Shown here: positions 1 to 11,278 of the stretch, one piece after another
Position numbering within the stretch: the first letter of the stretch is position 1
Layout: each line of letters starts with the position of its first letter
NCBI RefSeq assembly: GCF_901933205.1
Contig: NC_044596.1
Span: forward strand, 3,102,001-3,166,000
Origin: Camarhynchus parvulus
Lineage: Eukaryota; Chordata; Aves; Passeriformes; Thraupidae
DNA length: 64,000 nucleotides
Direction of reading: 5' to 3'
Notes under the pieces: generated by a model
The model's input: only the letters and a program-made list of their open reading frames with translations
Databases searched by the model: none
What the model was told of the DNA's origin: nothing
Position numbers and translations under genes: made by a program

Positions 1-318
1 AGGCTTGATTTATTATTTTATGATATATATTACATTAAAACTATACTAAAAGAATAGAAGCAAGGATTTCATCAGAAGGCTAGCTAAGAATAGAATAAGA
101 AGGAATGATAAGAAAAGCTTGTGTCTCTGACAGAGTCCGAGCCAGCTGACTGTGATTGGCCATTAATTGCAAACATCTAACATGGGCTAATCACAGATCC
201 ACCTTTTGCATTCTACAGCAGCAGATAACCATTGTTTACATTTTGTTCTTGAGGCCTCTCAGCTTCTCAGGAGGAAAAATCTTAAGGAAAGGATTTTCCA
301 TAAAAGATGTCTGAGACA
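1..318 (+). mobile_element. Solo LTR, 5' end cut by window edge (LTR family A)
   Basis: The sequence matches, base for base over long stretches, the downstream part of the LTRs at 12391-12745 and 22900-23676. It ends in the same CTGAGACA/CTGTGACA type terminus at 318. The 5' part with the TGTGGTGG start is off the window. No gag, pol or env reading frame follows, so this looks like a solitary LTR inside MAPKAPK2 intron 1. It resembles the abundant passerine endogenous-retrovirus LTRs; the exact family name is not certain. Confidence 0.75.
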
Positions 319-952
319 AGAGACTGGCAGTCTGAGCTCTGAGGTGGAACGAGCAGGGTGGGAGGGGATGGAGAGGAGATGTCAGCATGGGGCTGCACAG
401 CCCCTCACACCTGCAGCGGGGCAGTTCCTTGTGGGAAACACTGAGGACAAAAACAAAAGGCTTCCCAAGCCTCTTCCAAGCTCCTGGGCCAGCAAGGGGC
501 AGATGTTGCCTCCAGGAGCCTGGGCAGGCACCCAGCAAGGGCTGAACACCTCCAGGCTCCCCAGAACAGCCCTGTCCCCGTGCCAGCACTGCTCTGCCCG
601 AGGCACGGGAGGGAACCAGCCCAAAACGCCAAATTCACAGCTCTGATGCCTTCCAGGAGATAACCTGAGTTTAAACTTCCTGGCAAGCCCGCCCTTCCCA
701 GAGCCTCTTGCGCAAGAACCGCCTGCCCGGGGCTCCTCCAGCAAACCTGCCCAGCACACAGAGGTTGGGAAACGGCCCAGGAGGATGAGGGAGTCACACC
801 AGAGCGCCAGGGGACAGCAGGAGGCTGCCACAGGTGACAGTGGCTCCTTCAGCCCGGCTCTGGGAGCCACATTGAGGCCCAGAGCTGAGGTGACAGCTCA
901 GTGACACCCACAGCGGTCGGTTCACTAAATAGAATGAACAGAAGAGAACAAA
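319..952. other. MAPKAPK2 intron 1, no feature seen
   Basis: Moderately GC-rich sequence between the LTR and the pentamer array. Open frames on both strands have no recognisable domain and no splice-flanked exon structure, so nothing is annotated. Confidence 0.5.
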
Positions 953-1082
953 ATGAATAGAATAGAATAGAATAGAATAGAATAGAATAGAATAGAATAG
1001 AATAGAATAGAATAGAATAGAATAGAATAGAATAGAATAGAATAGAATAGAATAGAATAGAATAGAATAGAATAGAATAGAA
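953..1082. repeat. (TAGAA)n pentanucleotide microsatellite
   Basis: About 26 near-perfect copies of a 5-base unit. It creates long artificial open frames on the minus strand with a repeating F-Y-S-I-L pattern, which are not genes. Confidence 0.95.
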
Positions 1083-2492
1083 CAGAAGTTTGAGCTGTTC
1101 CTAACTCTGAGCTGGGAGATGCCAGCAGGCTCATTGCTGCTGGAATTCAAAACCATCCCTGCTACCACACACCTCCCCTGCTCCTGATCTTATTTACTGC
1201 TCTTGTTAGACTAAGCTGAGCATAACACACATACTTTTGGGTTTGTTTGGACCTGATTGCATCTGCTTTTGCCTCAGCCCTGTCGAGATAGCCGGGATTC
1301 TGTTGGAACCCAGGAAATTCCTCTGGCTGCCCTGGAGGACTCAAGACCCTGGCAGGGGGCTCAGAGACCTTGGCACAGAGTCAAAAATCACCTGTGCCTT
1401 GGATTTTAACCCATGGAAACAATTACCAACTTTGTGTGAGGAGTTACAAGCCACAAGGCTTTGAATAGAATGATAGTGAATTTGTCACAGGGTGAAAAAG
1501 TAGAATTTTGGGGTTTCAGAATGGGGGTTCAAGAAGCAAGATGGAGGAATCTGGGCATGTCCTGTCCTTCTCCTTCCTCTTGGCCTCCATCTTCTGCTGG
1601 GATGGTGACACTTCTGGATTGGTTTAGAGTAGAGACAGACTGTCTAACATAGGTGATAGGTATTGGAAAATTATTGTAAATAAAGTACAGGTAGCTTGTA
1701 GTATAAAAAGTTAACACCACTCCAGGGCAGTCACTGTGCCACAACCCAATCTGCTGGACAGATCTGAGCAGGTCAGAGAAAGAATAGGATAGATAAGAAA
1801 AAATAAATAACCTTGAAAAGCAGAACGGATAAATATCGACTTCTTCAGTCGCAGGGCTGGGAAAAAAAGATTTTCTAATACCTGGGGGTCATCTCAACCA
1901 CAGAAACCCAAGACATGAAAGCATCACTGGGAAGGGGACACAGGATCTACTCTGGGAGTCCCAGCCTGCTGTGACCCAGGCTTAGTGTGGGGCACACAAT
2001 GACCCCAAACCTGCCTGACCCCCAAATTCTGGGGCCAGCAGAACTGACCTCAGAAAGGTTGAGCTCAAAACAGGCACCCACCTGCAGCCAAGGGCACAAA
2101 GCAGCAAACTTAATTATGGTGACAAAGGAAATGAATCCATGCCTCCCCTGATCCCCAGTCCAGGCCAAACCGGATAAGGACACCAGGAGCAGAGCAGCAA
2201 AGCCCCAGGCTGGCTGGGAGCCCCAGGAACATTCAGATCTGGGTTTGGATTTTGGACTTTATCTCTGGTTTAGGCTGCAGCTCGCAGGGCAGGAACCACG
2301 TGCGGCCCTGACGCCAAGGGCCTGAATAATCTCATTACACACGAGAGCCAAGGCTGTGCCAGCTGCACAGCCCTGAGCCACAGAGCTCACCTGCCCTCCC
2401 CATGGCACAGGGCACTTGGGCACTGCACTGAGGGAAGGCCCTTACCCACAGGGAGATGCCACCATCCTGTCCTGTCACTACAGGTGGAGGCA

Positions 2493-2493
<1 letters not shown>
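1083..2493. other. MAPKAPK2 intron 1, no gene seen
   Basis: Non-repetitive intronic sequence with no exon of MAPKAPK2 that I could recognise. The expected exon 2, encoding the kinase region after the first lysine, was not found anywhere between 1 and 10136. Confidence 0.45.
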
Positions 2494-2578
<85 letters not shown>

Positions 2579-2715
2579 ATCGTTATCGTTATATAATATT
2601 TAATATATATTTATATATAAGTATATTTTAATATATTATTTAATATAATATATAATAATAATGATAGACAATGTTTAATATTATATATAATAGTAAATAA
2701 TAAATAATACAGTAA
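2494..2715. repeat. (ATT)n-(GTT)n-TA-rich compound microsatellite
   Basis: An ATT run (2494-2545) switches to a GTT run (to about 2578) and then to TA-rich sequence. The array is flanked on both sides by a GGTGGAGGCA motif (near 2483 and 2716), so it appears to have expanded inside, or duplicated the edge of, an older repeat whose sister copy is near 24180. Confidence 0.9.
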
Positions 2716-3328
2716 GGTGGAGGCAATTATTATTAATAACAATTGGAATACACCACAGGAGTTACAAACTCCAGGCTTCTGCTCCACGTCATGAGGGGCT
2801 GGGGACACAAACCCTGTGAGGAAGCCCTGAGGGAGCTGGGGGTGCTCAGCCTGGAGCAAAGGAGACTCAGGGCTGCCCCCATCGCTCTGCACAGCTCCTG
2901 AAAGGTGCCTGTGCTCAGCTGGGGCTGGGCTCTGTCTGCAGGAACTGACACAACCAGAGCACACAGCCTCCAGCTGCACCAAGGGAAACACAGGTTGGGT
3001 ATCAGGGAAAAGATTTTCACAGAAAGGGTGAGAAAGTTCTGGAATGTTCTGCCCGGGGAGGTGGCGGAGTCACCATCCCTGGGAGAAAGAAAAAGGAAAA
3101 AGGAAAAAGGAAAAAGGAAAAAGGAAAAAGGAAAAAGGAAAAAGGAAAAAGGAAAAAGGAAAAAGGAAAAAGGAAAAAGGAAAAAGGAAAAAGGAAAAAA
3201 GAAAACTCGCCATCCCTGGGTGTGTTTAACAAAGCCTGGATGTGGCACTGGGTGCCAGGGTTCAGCTGAGGTGTTGGGGCTGGGTTGGACTCTTGAAAGT
3301 CTCTCCCAACCCAGTTATTCTGTGAATC
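2716..3328 (+). mobile_element. CR1-type LINE 3' end, interrupted by a microsatellite
   Basis: Shows the hallmark CR1 tail: AAAGTTCTGGAATGTTCTGC, then ...AACAAAGCCTGGATGTGGC..., then TTGGACTC...TCCAACCCAG, ending near ATTCTGTGAAT. The element is in plus orientation and 5'-truncated, as usual for CR1. A 7-base purine array (3087-3204) splits the conserved CCATCCCTGGG block, which is now present on both sides of the array. It is very similar to the copy at 24188-24660, including about 50 bases upstream of the usual CR1 consensus. Confidence 0.85.
3087..3204. repeat. (GGAAAAA)n heptanucleotide array
   Basis: About 16 copies of a 7-base purine unit inside the CR1 element. It produces lysine-rich and phenylalanine-rich pseudo-frames on the two strands. 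Confidence 0.95.
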
Positions 3329-4239
3329 CTCCTCAGCAGCCCCAGAGTGAAGATGGAGCCACAGGGGAGCTCCCAGAGTGGATCCTGTGTCCCCCTCCCA
3401 GTGATGCTCTCCACGTGACATTTTTGTGGCTCGCAGCACCTCCAGCAAAACTTTTCTCGTTTCAGGTCATCTCAGGTCCAGCAGCACTCAGGGACTGGGT
3501 GCCTCAGTCCCCTCCCCAGGCCACAAAGGAGCAGGGAGTTAATGCAGCCATTAAACCTGCCAGCCTCTGTAATCCCCACCTCACATTGGTAGGATCTGAA
3601 AGGGCTGAAATCTTTGAAATGACTCAGCCACGGGGTACAAAGGCAGAACAGTTTAAAAGGCTGTTAAAGCTCTCTGCATTCAGACCTGCTCTTGCTCCAA
3701 CCCCTGCACACTGCTCCCCATCCATTTCCTTTGGGGAATGGGCACAGAGCTGAGAGCTCTCCCCAAAATGAGCCCCAAGGCACCAGAAACACTCACAGCC
3801 CTTGTTCTAGCAGAGCTGAAAGGAAAAGACATTTTATATATCATATTTTCAGAGAGCAAGAGAATCATGAAATGGTTTGGTTGGAAGGGGCCTTGAGGGT
3901 CATCTCCTTCCAAAACAGACCAGACCTGGCTGGTATTGTTCACCTTTCAGCAACGAGGATGGGACCCACCTTCAGTGGGACACAGACCTCAGGGTTGTGT
4001 TAAATTCCACACTGTCACCCCCAGAGATGACCACGGCGCTGACTCAGTGTGGCTGCCCAGGCTCCAAACTGGTTTTTTGGGGAGTGGTCAGGCCAAGCTG
4101 CACTGCCCTGCCAGCCTCTGCAGCTGGTGGAGGGATCACCCTGGTCCTGCTTCAAACTCTGCCTCCTCCAAAATCAGCCAGGTCCTGAAGAGCCTCCCCC
4201 AGCTGCTGCCTCACCTGTGCAGCCCACACAGGAGCTGGG
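3329..4239. other. MAPKAPK2 intron 1 with a short minus-strand CR1 scrap
   Basis: Mostly unremarkable intron. About 3866-3920 resembles the reverse of a CR1 tail (ATCATGAAATGGTTTGGTTG then GGAAGGGGCC). No exon or RNA gene recognised. Confidence 0.4.
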
Positions 4240-4856
4240 CAGCCTGGGGTGGGCACGGGGCTACCTGGGACACCTGGCACAAGGCAGAGCCCTGGGGTGG
4301 GCACAGGGTTACCTGGGACACCTGGCACAAGGCAGAGCCCTGGGGTGGGCACAGGGTTACCTGGGACACCTGGCACAAGGCAGAGCCCTGGGGTGGGCAC
4401 AGGGTTACCTGGGACACCTGGCACAAGGCAGAGCCATGGGGTGGGCACAGGGCTACCTGGGACACCTGGCACAAGGCAGAGCCCTGGGACTGGGCTGGGG
4501 TGGGTACAGGGCTACCTGGGACACCTGGCACAAACCAGAGCCATGGGGTGGGCACAGGGTTACCTGGGACACCTGGCACAAGGCAGAGCCCTGGAGCAGG
4601 TCTGGGGTTACCTGGGACACCTGGCACAAACCAGAACCATAGAGCAGGCACAGGGTGGGCACAGGGATACCTGGGACACCTGGCACAAGGCAGAGCCATG
4701 GAGTGGGCACAGGGTGGGCACAGGGATACCTGGGACACCTGGCACAAGGCAGAGCCCTGGGGTGGGCACAGGGATACCTGGGACACCTGGCACAAACCAG
4801 AGCCATGGGGTGGGCACAGGGATACCTGGGACCCTGGCACAAGGCAGAGCCCTGGA
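4240..4856. repeat. 48-bp GC-rich minisatellite
   Basis: About 12-13 units built around GGGCACAGGG(T/A)TACCTGGG followed by ACACCTGGCACAAGGCAGAG. Spacing is exactly 48 between the first units (4291, 4339, 4387), with later units of variable length. Because 48 is divisible by 3, several frames on both strands stay open for 100-340 codons; these are repeat artefacts. Lies in MAPKAPK2 intron 1. Confidence 0.95.
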
Positions 4857-5451
4857 GCTGGCCCATGCCAGGCTGTGGCAGGCACCCTGGCCCCGCAGGC
4901 AGCCCCAGCAGGGCCCAGGGGAGGCAGCACGTTATTCTGGGAAACCAGGAGGTGAGGTCATGCTGCCTGAATGCTGCAACTTGAGGCCAGACGAGCGGGG
5001 CCAGTTGTGCTTGGAGAGGAGCCTGGGTGCTGCAGCCAGGGCCGTGTGCAGGTCGGGAGGCTGGAGCAAAGGCTTTCTGAAGGCAGGAGGGCTCCTCCCT
5101 CTCAGCTCCTCAGAGACAGCAACACCACAGTGAAAGGATGGGTTTGAAAAGAGCCAAGCACCCTGGTGCGGGGCACAGGAGCAGAGCGGGAAGGCTGAGG
5201 GGATGGCAGATCACAAAGCTGGAGTGATGCTGCTCCTACAGCCACTCCTCCAGATGCCTCCCACGTACCTGCAGCACCCTGCAGCCCAGCAAGAGCTCCT
5301 CCATCTCATCAGACAACACAGAGCTGTCTGTGAGGAGAGAAGTCACCAACTCCATCCTTCAGGTTCCCTCAGCAGGAACCTTCCGGGAGTTTTCATCACC
5401 TGTGCCCACCAAACCTGCACAGGACACCTGGCTCTCAGGCTGCACAGCTTC
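4857..5451. other. MAPKAPK2 intron 1, no feature seen
   Basis: Ordinary intronic sequence without recognisable exon, RNA gene or repeat family. Confidence 0.4.
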
Positions 5452-5895
5452 AGTTACTATTTCAGTATTATTTCAGTATTATTTCAGTTATTAATTCAGT
5501 ATTATCTCAGTATTATTTCCGTTATTAATTTAGTATTATTTCCGTTATTAATTTAGTATTATTTCCGTATTATTTCCGTTATTAATTTAGTATTATTCCA
5601 GTATTATTTCCGTTATTAATTTAGTATAATTTCAGTACTATTTCAGTAATTAATTTAGTCTTATTCCAGTATTATTTCCGTTATTAATTTAGTATAATTT
5701 CAGTACTATTTCAGTAATTAATTTAGTCTTATTCCAGTATTATTTCCGTTATTAATTTAGTATAATTTCAGTATTATTTCAGTAATTAATTTAGTATTAT
5801 TCCAGTATTATTTCCATTATTAATTTAGTATAATTTCAGTATTATTTCAGTAATTAATTTAGTATTATTTCACTATTATTTCAGTTATTATTTAC
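5452..5895. repeat. A/T-rich minisatellite with 68-bp higher-order unit
   Basis: Short units of the type CAGTATTATTTC and GTTATTAATTTAG alternate. A higher-order period of 68 bases is visible in the middle (TTATTCCAG at 5593, 5661 and 5729). Confidence 0.9.
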
Positions 5896-8800
5896 ACATT
5901 GTTTTGGTTGTTTCAGAGCATGGCAAAGCCCAGCCTCTGCTCTGCATCACTCGCTGCTCAAGGCACAGCCATCACCTCCACAGCCCCACGAACCAGCACT
6001 GCCCTGTAACTGAGATTTTCCTGCTCTGTGTGTGGAAGTGATGGCACAGCCAGCACTAATCTTGCCAAAGGCCAGCAGGGCTCAGCGTGAATGGCAAAAT
6101 CATGGTTTGACCTGGTGGTATTTGGCTATTAAATCACACATGCAGCGGCTGTGCTCTCATCCAGCTCAGCTCCCCAGCCCTGTGCCACCTCTGACGTTCA
6201 GTAAATCACTGCACCTCAGTTCCCCGCCCCTGCAAACATGGGAAACGTCTTTTGCAAGACCCATGGCTGATGGCATTAGATCATTAATGAGAGGAAGAGC
6301 CCCACCACTTCCTGAGCACGTACCAAAGAGAAAACCCCTGCTCCCGGGCCTTATCAGCCCATCACAGTCCTAGTTCTGACTGCTCAGAACATGTGAAGTG
6401 TTTAACAGAGATTATGGCAAATCCTAAATCGTTTAAACAAACTCCAACCCCAAGCCAGTAGACTCCTTTGGTCAATGAGATAATAAACCACAGCTTTGGA
6501 AAAGTCCCAGTGATGTCACTGCAGTTTCCACAGCTTTTCAACCACATCTCGCACAGAAGGCCACAGCGAAGACACTTCTGATTATATAAAATACATGGCA
6601 GAGCTAATTAAAAAAACATCACTGAGAGAGGGGCAGAAGAACAGCAGACACAGCAAGCTGTTTGCCACGAGCACGAGCCCAGGATCTCCATTTACTCCCT
6701 CACTTCAGGGCTGTTTTCCCAGATGGATTTTTGGAGGGACACGGGGCGCTCTGGCTACACCAACTCACTCATCCACTCACTCAGCCATCAGCTGCGAGCT
6801 GCCTGCCCTAATTCCACGCCAGGCACCTTCCCAGAACAGCAAACCACAAGCACCATCCTCCTTCCTCCTTCTCCATCAGGGGAACCATCACTCACGGGTT
6901 ATCAGATGAGGGCAAGAGCCAGGCAGAGTTTCGCAAACACGCCCCAAAGCACTGAGGATGCTGCAGAAGAAATTCCACCAGCAGCCTCCACAGCCCTGAG
7001 CTCCTCCAGCCCTTCCAAAGCTCTCCAGCCCAGGTGAGGATCTCCTGCTTTGAAGGTGAAGTCGGCAGCGAGGTTTGTTCATTTATTTTAAAGGAAACCT
7101 GCTCCACAAAGAGCTCCATCAAGCAATGCATACAACAGAGAAAAACTCTCATCACCTGAAACACCAGTCCCCACTCTCCAGCCTGGCTTAGCTGCTGTTT
7201 CCTCCTGGAATTAAGGCAGCCAGCCCAAAGATTAGTCTTAAAAGTGGAATTTGCAGCAGGCAAAGAGCCCTCGCTCCCAGCCCCACCACTGCATCCTGAC
7301 CACAGCCAACCCTGCCAAGCCAGGCCAGCAGTGACCTACATACAGCAGCCTCCACAGAAATTACAAGCCTAATTTTGCCTACTAATAAATCACACCAAGG
7401 CACAAGGAAGAAAGGGGTAAGGAACCAGGCATGTCAGCTCCATTCATCACCTCTCCCCAGGCCTTCTGTTCCCAGCCTGCAGGAGATCATCCTGCTTCAA
7501 AAGGGGCAGGGCACGAGTGACTGGGACCATCCCTGGCTGCTTCACACCAGGTAATTCAGGGATGCCACGCTTCAGGTACCAAAAAATACAATAAAATTGG
7601 AGGTGGGAAACAGAAAGATGAACAAGAATCTGTAAGAAAAGTAGAGGAACCTCTTGTTTTCACCCAGGTGCTACACAGCAAGCAGAACTATCATCCATTA
7701 ACTCTCACACAGCAGCATTTTATTTAATGATGTGTCTCTGCCATGGACTGTGGCTCTGGAAGGAGAAGAAAATTGGCCCTTATGTTTTCACTGCTGCTAG
7801 AACACTTTCCCCAAGCTCAAACTCTCCTGGGGCACTGAAAAGTTCTCTTCAGCAAAGTGTATCTCAGAAAAACCCCTACCAAAAGCACCTCTTGATTTGG
7901 GAGGAAGAGCTTTAACAACACAACAGTGGCTCGTGACCCAAGAGGAAGCACAACATGACCAGAAGACACCGCTCACATCAGGGAGGGACATAAGTGTGTC
8001 TCATCCTCCAGTGAAGGATTGCATTGTTATACAAGATTTTGGAACAGCAAACCTAAAGAATGACACTCCAAATGGAAAGTTTCACTGCACAACCAAAGCA
8101 GGCAGCAGACAGATTTCAGCTGTGGCTCCTGGCCATGGGCCATCAGGATTCTTTTAAGCATCATCTGAAACATGACAACTCGATGCAATCACTTCTGTGG
8201 ATCCTGCTTTAGGTCATCTTTCCACTCTGCTGCAGCCCATGAGTAATTTGGACCCAAATACCTCCCCACAGGTCTCTAGCAGAGACGTCAGCCCGGCTGT
8301 GTACTGAGGAGGGAATGAAGTCAGCACACATCACGTCTGGGGCAGTCACCCACACCAAGTTTGGGCTCTGCAGCTCAGCCCAAACATCCCAGTGGAGTAA
8401 ACCAGGGCAGCTCACATCATGAGGGCCGGACGGGCACTCCTGGGTCCATCCCAGAGCCCAAACTCCCAGCGCAGCAGTTTGGAAGGTGCTGGAGGGAATC
8501 ACTTACAGTAGCAGCTGTGCTGCTCTTTGAGAAGCCGGGGACACGTCCAACCACTCAGCTGAACTCGTCCCTCCCCGTCAGGGACGCCAGCAGAGGCCAG
8601 GACAGGGGACAGGCAAGACAATCCCCTTTCCTACCAGAGACTGAGTGTCGAATATTCCTCACCCCGCATGAGCCACACTGTGTCACCCTCCTACTGCCCA
8701 GCCCTGCACTCCAGGAGGTTTTCAACAAGCCAAGGGACCCGTGTGACACGCGCCACCAAGCCTGACCCCTCGCTCTGGCACGGGCAGGGTGACAGCGCCA

Positions 8801-10136
8801 GTCCCGTGCCCCAGGCAGGGCGGGCAGAGGAAGCTCCGGCCTCCTCCTCCTCCTCCTCCATCCTTCCTCTTTCAGGGCTGCGAGAGGGAAGTGCAGGGAT
8901 CTGTGCTTTAAATACATGACTCAACTTCAGAGGCGAGGAGGAGCCCGTCTGTCAAAACAGAAGAGGATTTCGCTAATTTTCAACCCAATGAGATGACAAC
9001 ACAATGTCACCCCGGAGTACAACACAGGGCAGCTCACGAGCAGTGCCTTTGGCATTTCTGAAGGAAAAGCCAAATTTCTATCACCTAACTGACCCTAATT
9101 CCTTAACCACAGACTTTCAGCACCATACCTTGCCCACTCCACCACCTCTGCAGCACAACTTGTACCCCCAAAGCCCCACCTTTGTTCCCTTGCTCAAGTT
9201 AGGAACCCCAAACACCAACAAAGGGGCAACTCTAAACACAAAAGAAGTGGGGTTACAGGTTTAGGTGGGAGTTACAGGTTTAGGTGAGGGTTATGGGTTT
9301 AGGTGGGGTGTTTTCAGCCTTCCCAGTTCTCGGGGTAACGCCAAGGATTGGAACAGCTCATGTGTGGGCGCAAATTGCACGGATGCTGGAGAACACGGCG
9401 CTCCCACCAGCAGCCAGCCTTGCTCCTGCCTCACCCAGCGTGCCAGGAGCCATCCAAACTTCCCCAAGCCTGGCTGGCAGGGAGACCCGCTCCCCTCTTT
9501 GCTCAAAAACCTCGTTTCAAAACAAGGACAAGGGCCCCATCACCTAGAGCGTGCTCTAACAAACCTTGTAGCCACTGTTTATCCACGCCTGCCAAAGAGA
9601 AGCAAGTTAGGGACAAGGGGTAACATCGTAACGCTGAAATATCCCCGGTGGGAAGCGGGGCACGACAGGCGCTCGGTGTCAGAGCCGGGAGGGGACACGG
9701 AACGGGGACAGCGAGCAGCTGGGGATGCTCACACCACACACCACCCAGGGAACGCCACGTTCCGCGGAGTGTCCCCCACCTCGGGGATGCATCCCAAGAT
9801 GTGCATCCCCTTGGGGGGATCCCAGCCAGGCCACGGTCTCCTCTCCATTCCTACCCCCCTTCAGGCTACGAAGATGCCATTTCCAGCTACAAAGCAGGAA
9901 AGCCGCGTCTCGCTGCTCGTAAAGGAGGGGGGAAAAAACGAGATTAAAGCGCGGCCGGAGGGGCGGGCGGCAGCTCATTGTCCGGGCGGCCGATGGCCTC
10001 GCCGGGACCCCCTTCCCCCGGCAGCAGCCACCTTCCATCACTGTCACAGCGCCGCTGCCGCCGCCCGGCCCCTCCCGGCCGAGCGCCCGCGCCGTCCCCG
10101 CGTCCCCCTCGGTCCCAGCGCCCGCTCCCCGCGCAC
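5896..10136. other. Proximal part of MAPKAPK2 intron 1
   Basis: About 4.2 kb of mostly single-copy sequence leading to the exon 1 donor. I see no coding exon. A small triplication of a roughly 24-base unit containing GGTTTAGGT occurs at 9250-9306. GC content and CpG density rise from about 9650 toward exon 1. Confidence 0.5.
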
Positions 10137-10388
10137 CTTGAGCGCGAACTTCTCGCCGCTCTTCTTACTGAAGATCTCCAAAACTTTCCCGTTGATGCCG
10201 AGCCCCAGCACTTGCGTGGTGACCTTGTAGTCGTCCGTGATGGCATTCTTCCGGATCTGCAGGCCGCCCTTGCCCGGGAACGGCGGCGGCCCGTGCGGGG
10301 GAGCGGCGGGCGGCGGCGGCGGCGGCGGCTGCGGCGGCGGGGCCGGGCTGGGGAAGCCGGCGGGCGGCGGCGGCGCCCCGGAGAGCAT
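10137..10388 (-). CDS. MAPKAPK2: MAP kinase-activated protein kinase 2, coding exon 1 (partial gene)
   Basis: Encodes the first 84 residues of MK2, a Ser/Thr kinase phosphorylated by p38 that controls stress and cytokine mRNA responses. The exon starts at the ATG at 10388. Residues about 5-40 are a proline-rich segment, as in the mammalian protein. Residues about 42-84 carry the strongly conserved LQIRKNAITDDYKV and LGLGINGKVLEIF blocks, which form the start of the kinase domain and its glycine-rich loop. The exon stops after FALK, whose lysine is the ATP-binding one, at a GT donor (10136-10135), in phase 0. All later exons must lie left of position 1. The same frame stays open far upstream, but the start chosen matches the family's MLS beginning. 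Identification is secure; the exact N-terminus is likely. Confidence 0.95.
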
Positions 10389-10720
10389 GGCGGGCACCGG
10401 GCGGACTCCGGGCGGGCTCGGGGAGGGCTCCGGGAAAGCTCCACCGAGCGGGAGGGAGGGCGGAGGAGCCCCGCGGGCCGTGCGGGACGGGCCGGGGGTG
10501 CGGGGGGTGAAGCAGCAGCGCCGCCGCCGCCGCCGCCCCCCGCCGGTGCGCCCCGGCCCCGACAAGAGCGATGGCTCCGGTGCGGCGGCGGCTCCTCCTC
10601 CTCGTCGTCCTCCTCCTCCTCCTCCTCCCGCCGGCCCGGCTCTGATGTCAGCGCCCCGGCCGCCGCCGGGGGAGGGACGGGGCGGGGCGGCCCCGGGGCT
10701 GAGCCTGCGCCCGCCGGACC

Positions 10721-10920
10721 GGCCCCGCCGCTGCCCGAGGGGAGCCGGGGGGGATTGGTCCCCCATGGGTACCGGAGAGCCCCGGCCCCGCCGCTGCCCG
10801 AGGGGAGCTGGGGGGGATTGGTCCCCCATGGGTACCGGAGAGCCCCGGCCCCGCCGCTGCCCGAGGGGAGCCGGGGGAGGTTCGTCCCCCATGGGTACCG
10901 GAGAGCCCCGGCCCCGCCAC
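10721..10920. repeat. 63-bp GC-rich tandem repeat upstream of MAPKAPK2 exon 1
   Basis: Slightly more than three copies of a unit containing GGCCCCGCCGCTGCCCGAGG and CCCCCATGGGTACCGGAGAG, with starts at 10721, 10784, 10847 and 10910 (constant 63-base spacing). It sits 330-530 bases upstream of the MAPKAPK2 start, in the likely 5' UTR or core promoter. Confidence 0.95.
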
Positions 10921-11014
10921 CGCCGGTGTCCCCGGTGCCCTGGAGCCGGCGGTGGGGCGGCAACAGGTCGCGGTGTTCCCTCCGGTGACAACAGGAAAGA
11001 ATGTTGAGAAAAGT

Positions 11015-11278
11015 AAGGAGGGACAGGAGAGGGGGGAATGGGCTCAGGTTGGAAGAGAGGAGGTTTAGGCTGGATATTAAGGGAGAAAATCTTCCCTGTG
11101 AGGTTGGACAGGCCCTGGCACAGGGTGCTCAGAGGAGCTGTGGGTGCCCCATCCCTGGAAGTGTCCCAGGCCAGGTTGGAGCAGCCTGGGACAGTGGAAG
11201 GTGTCCCTGCCCGTGGCAGGGGTGGAATAAGATGATCTTTCCCCTCCGACCCAAACCATTCTGTGATTGTATGATTCA
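11015..11278 (+). mobile_element. CR1-type LINE fragment
   Basis: Contains the ordered CR1 3' blocks: GGGACAGGAGAGGGGGAAT-like start, GGCTGGATATTAAGGGAGAA, TCCCTGGAAGTGTCCCAGGC, TGGGACAGTGGAAGGTGTCC, and a tail ACCCAAACCATTCTGTGATT. Plus orientation, directly upstream of the MAPKAPK2 CpG island. Confidence 0.85.

Larger units (their letters stand above)
9950..10990. promoter_or_regulatory. CpG-island promoter region of MAPKAPK2
   Basis: Very GC- and CpG-rich stretch enclosing coding exon 1 and several hundred bases upstream of it (minus-strand gene, so upstream means higher coordinates). It contains GGC/GCC trinucleotide runs near 10305-10370 and 10515-10540 and the 63-bp repeat at 10721-10920. 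The transcription start is inferred to lie between about 10450 and 10950; no TATA box was seen. Confidence 0.7.

Noticed and set aside
925..1168. F-Y-S-I-L repeat proteins
   Set aside because: Translation of the (TAGAA)n microsatellite.
2905..3753. 282-codon lysine-rich open frame
   Set aside because: Crosses a CR1 element and the (GGAAAAA)n array; no domain.
4240..4856. CRISPR-like array
   Set aside because: Regular spacing, but there are no unique spacers and the context is a vertebrate intron; it is a minisatellite.
3936..4955. 339-codon plus-strand open frame and several overlapping long frames
   Set aside because: All are generated by the 48-bp minisatellite; composition is purely repetitive and frames are open on both strands.
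1..10136. Exon 2 of MAPKAPK2
   Set aside because: Looked for the conserved kinase residues following the first lysine on the minus strand; none seen, consistent with a very long first intron.
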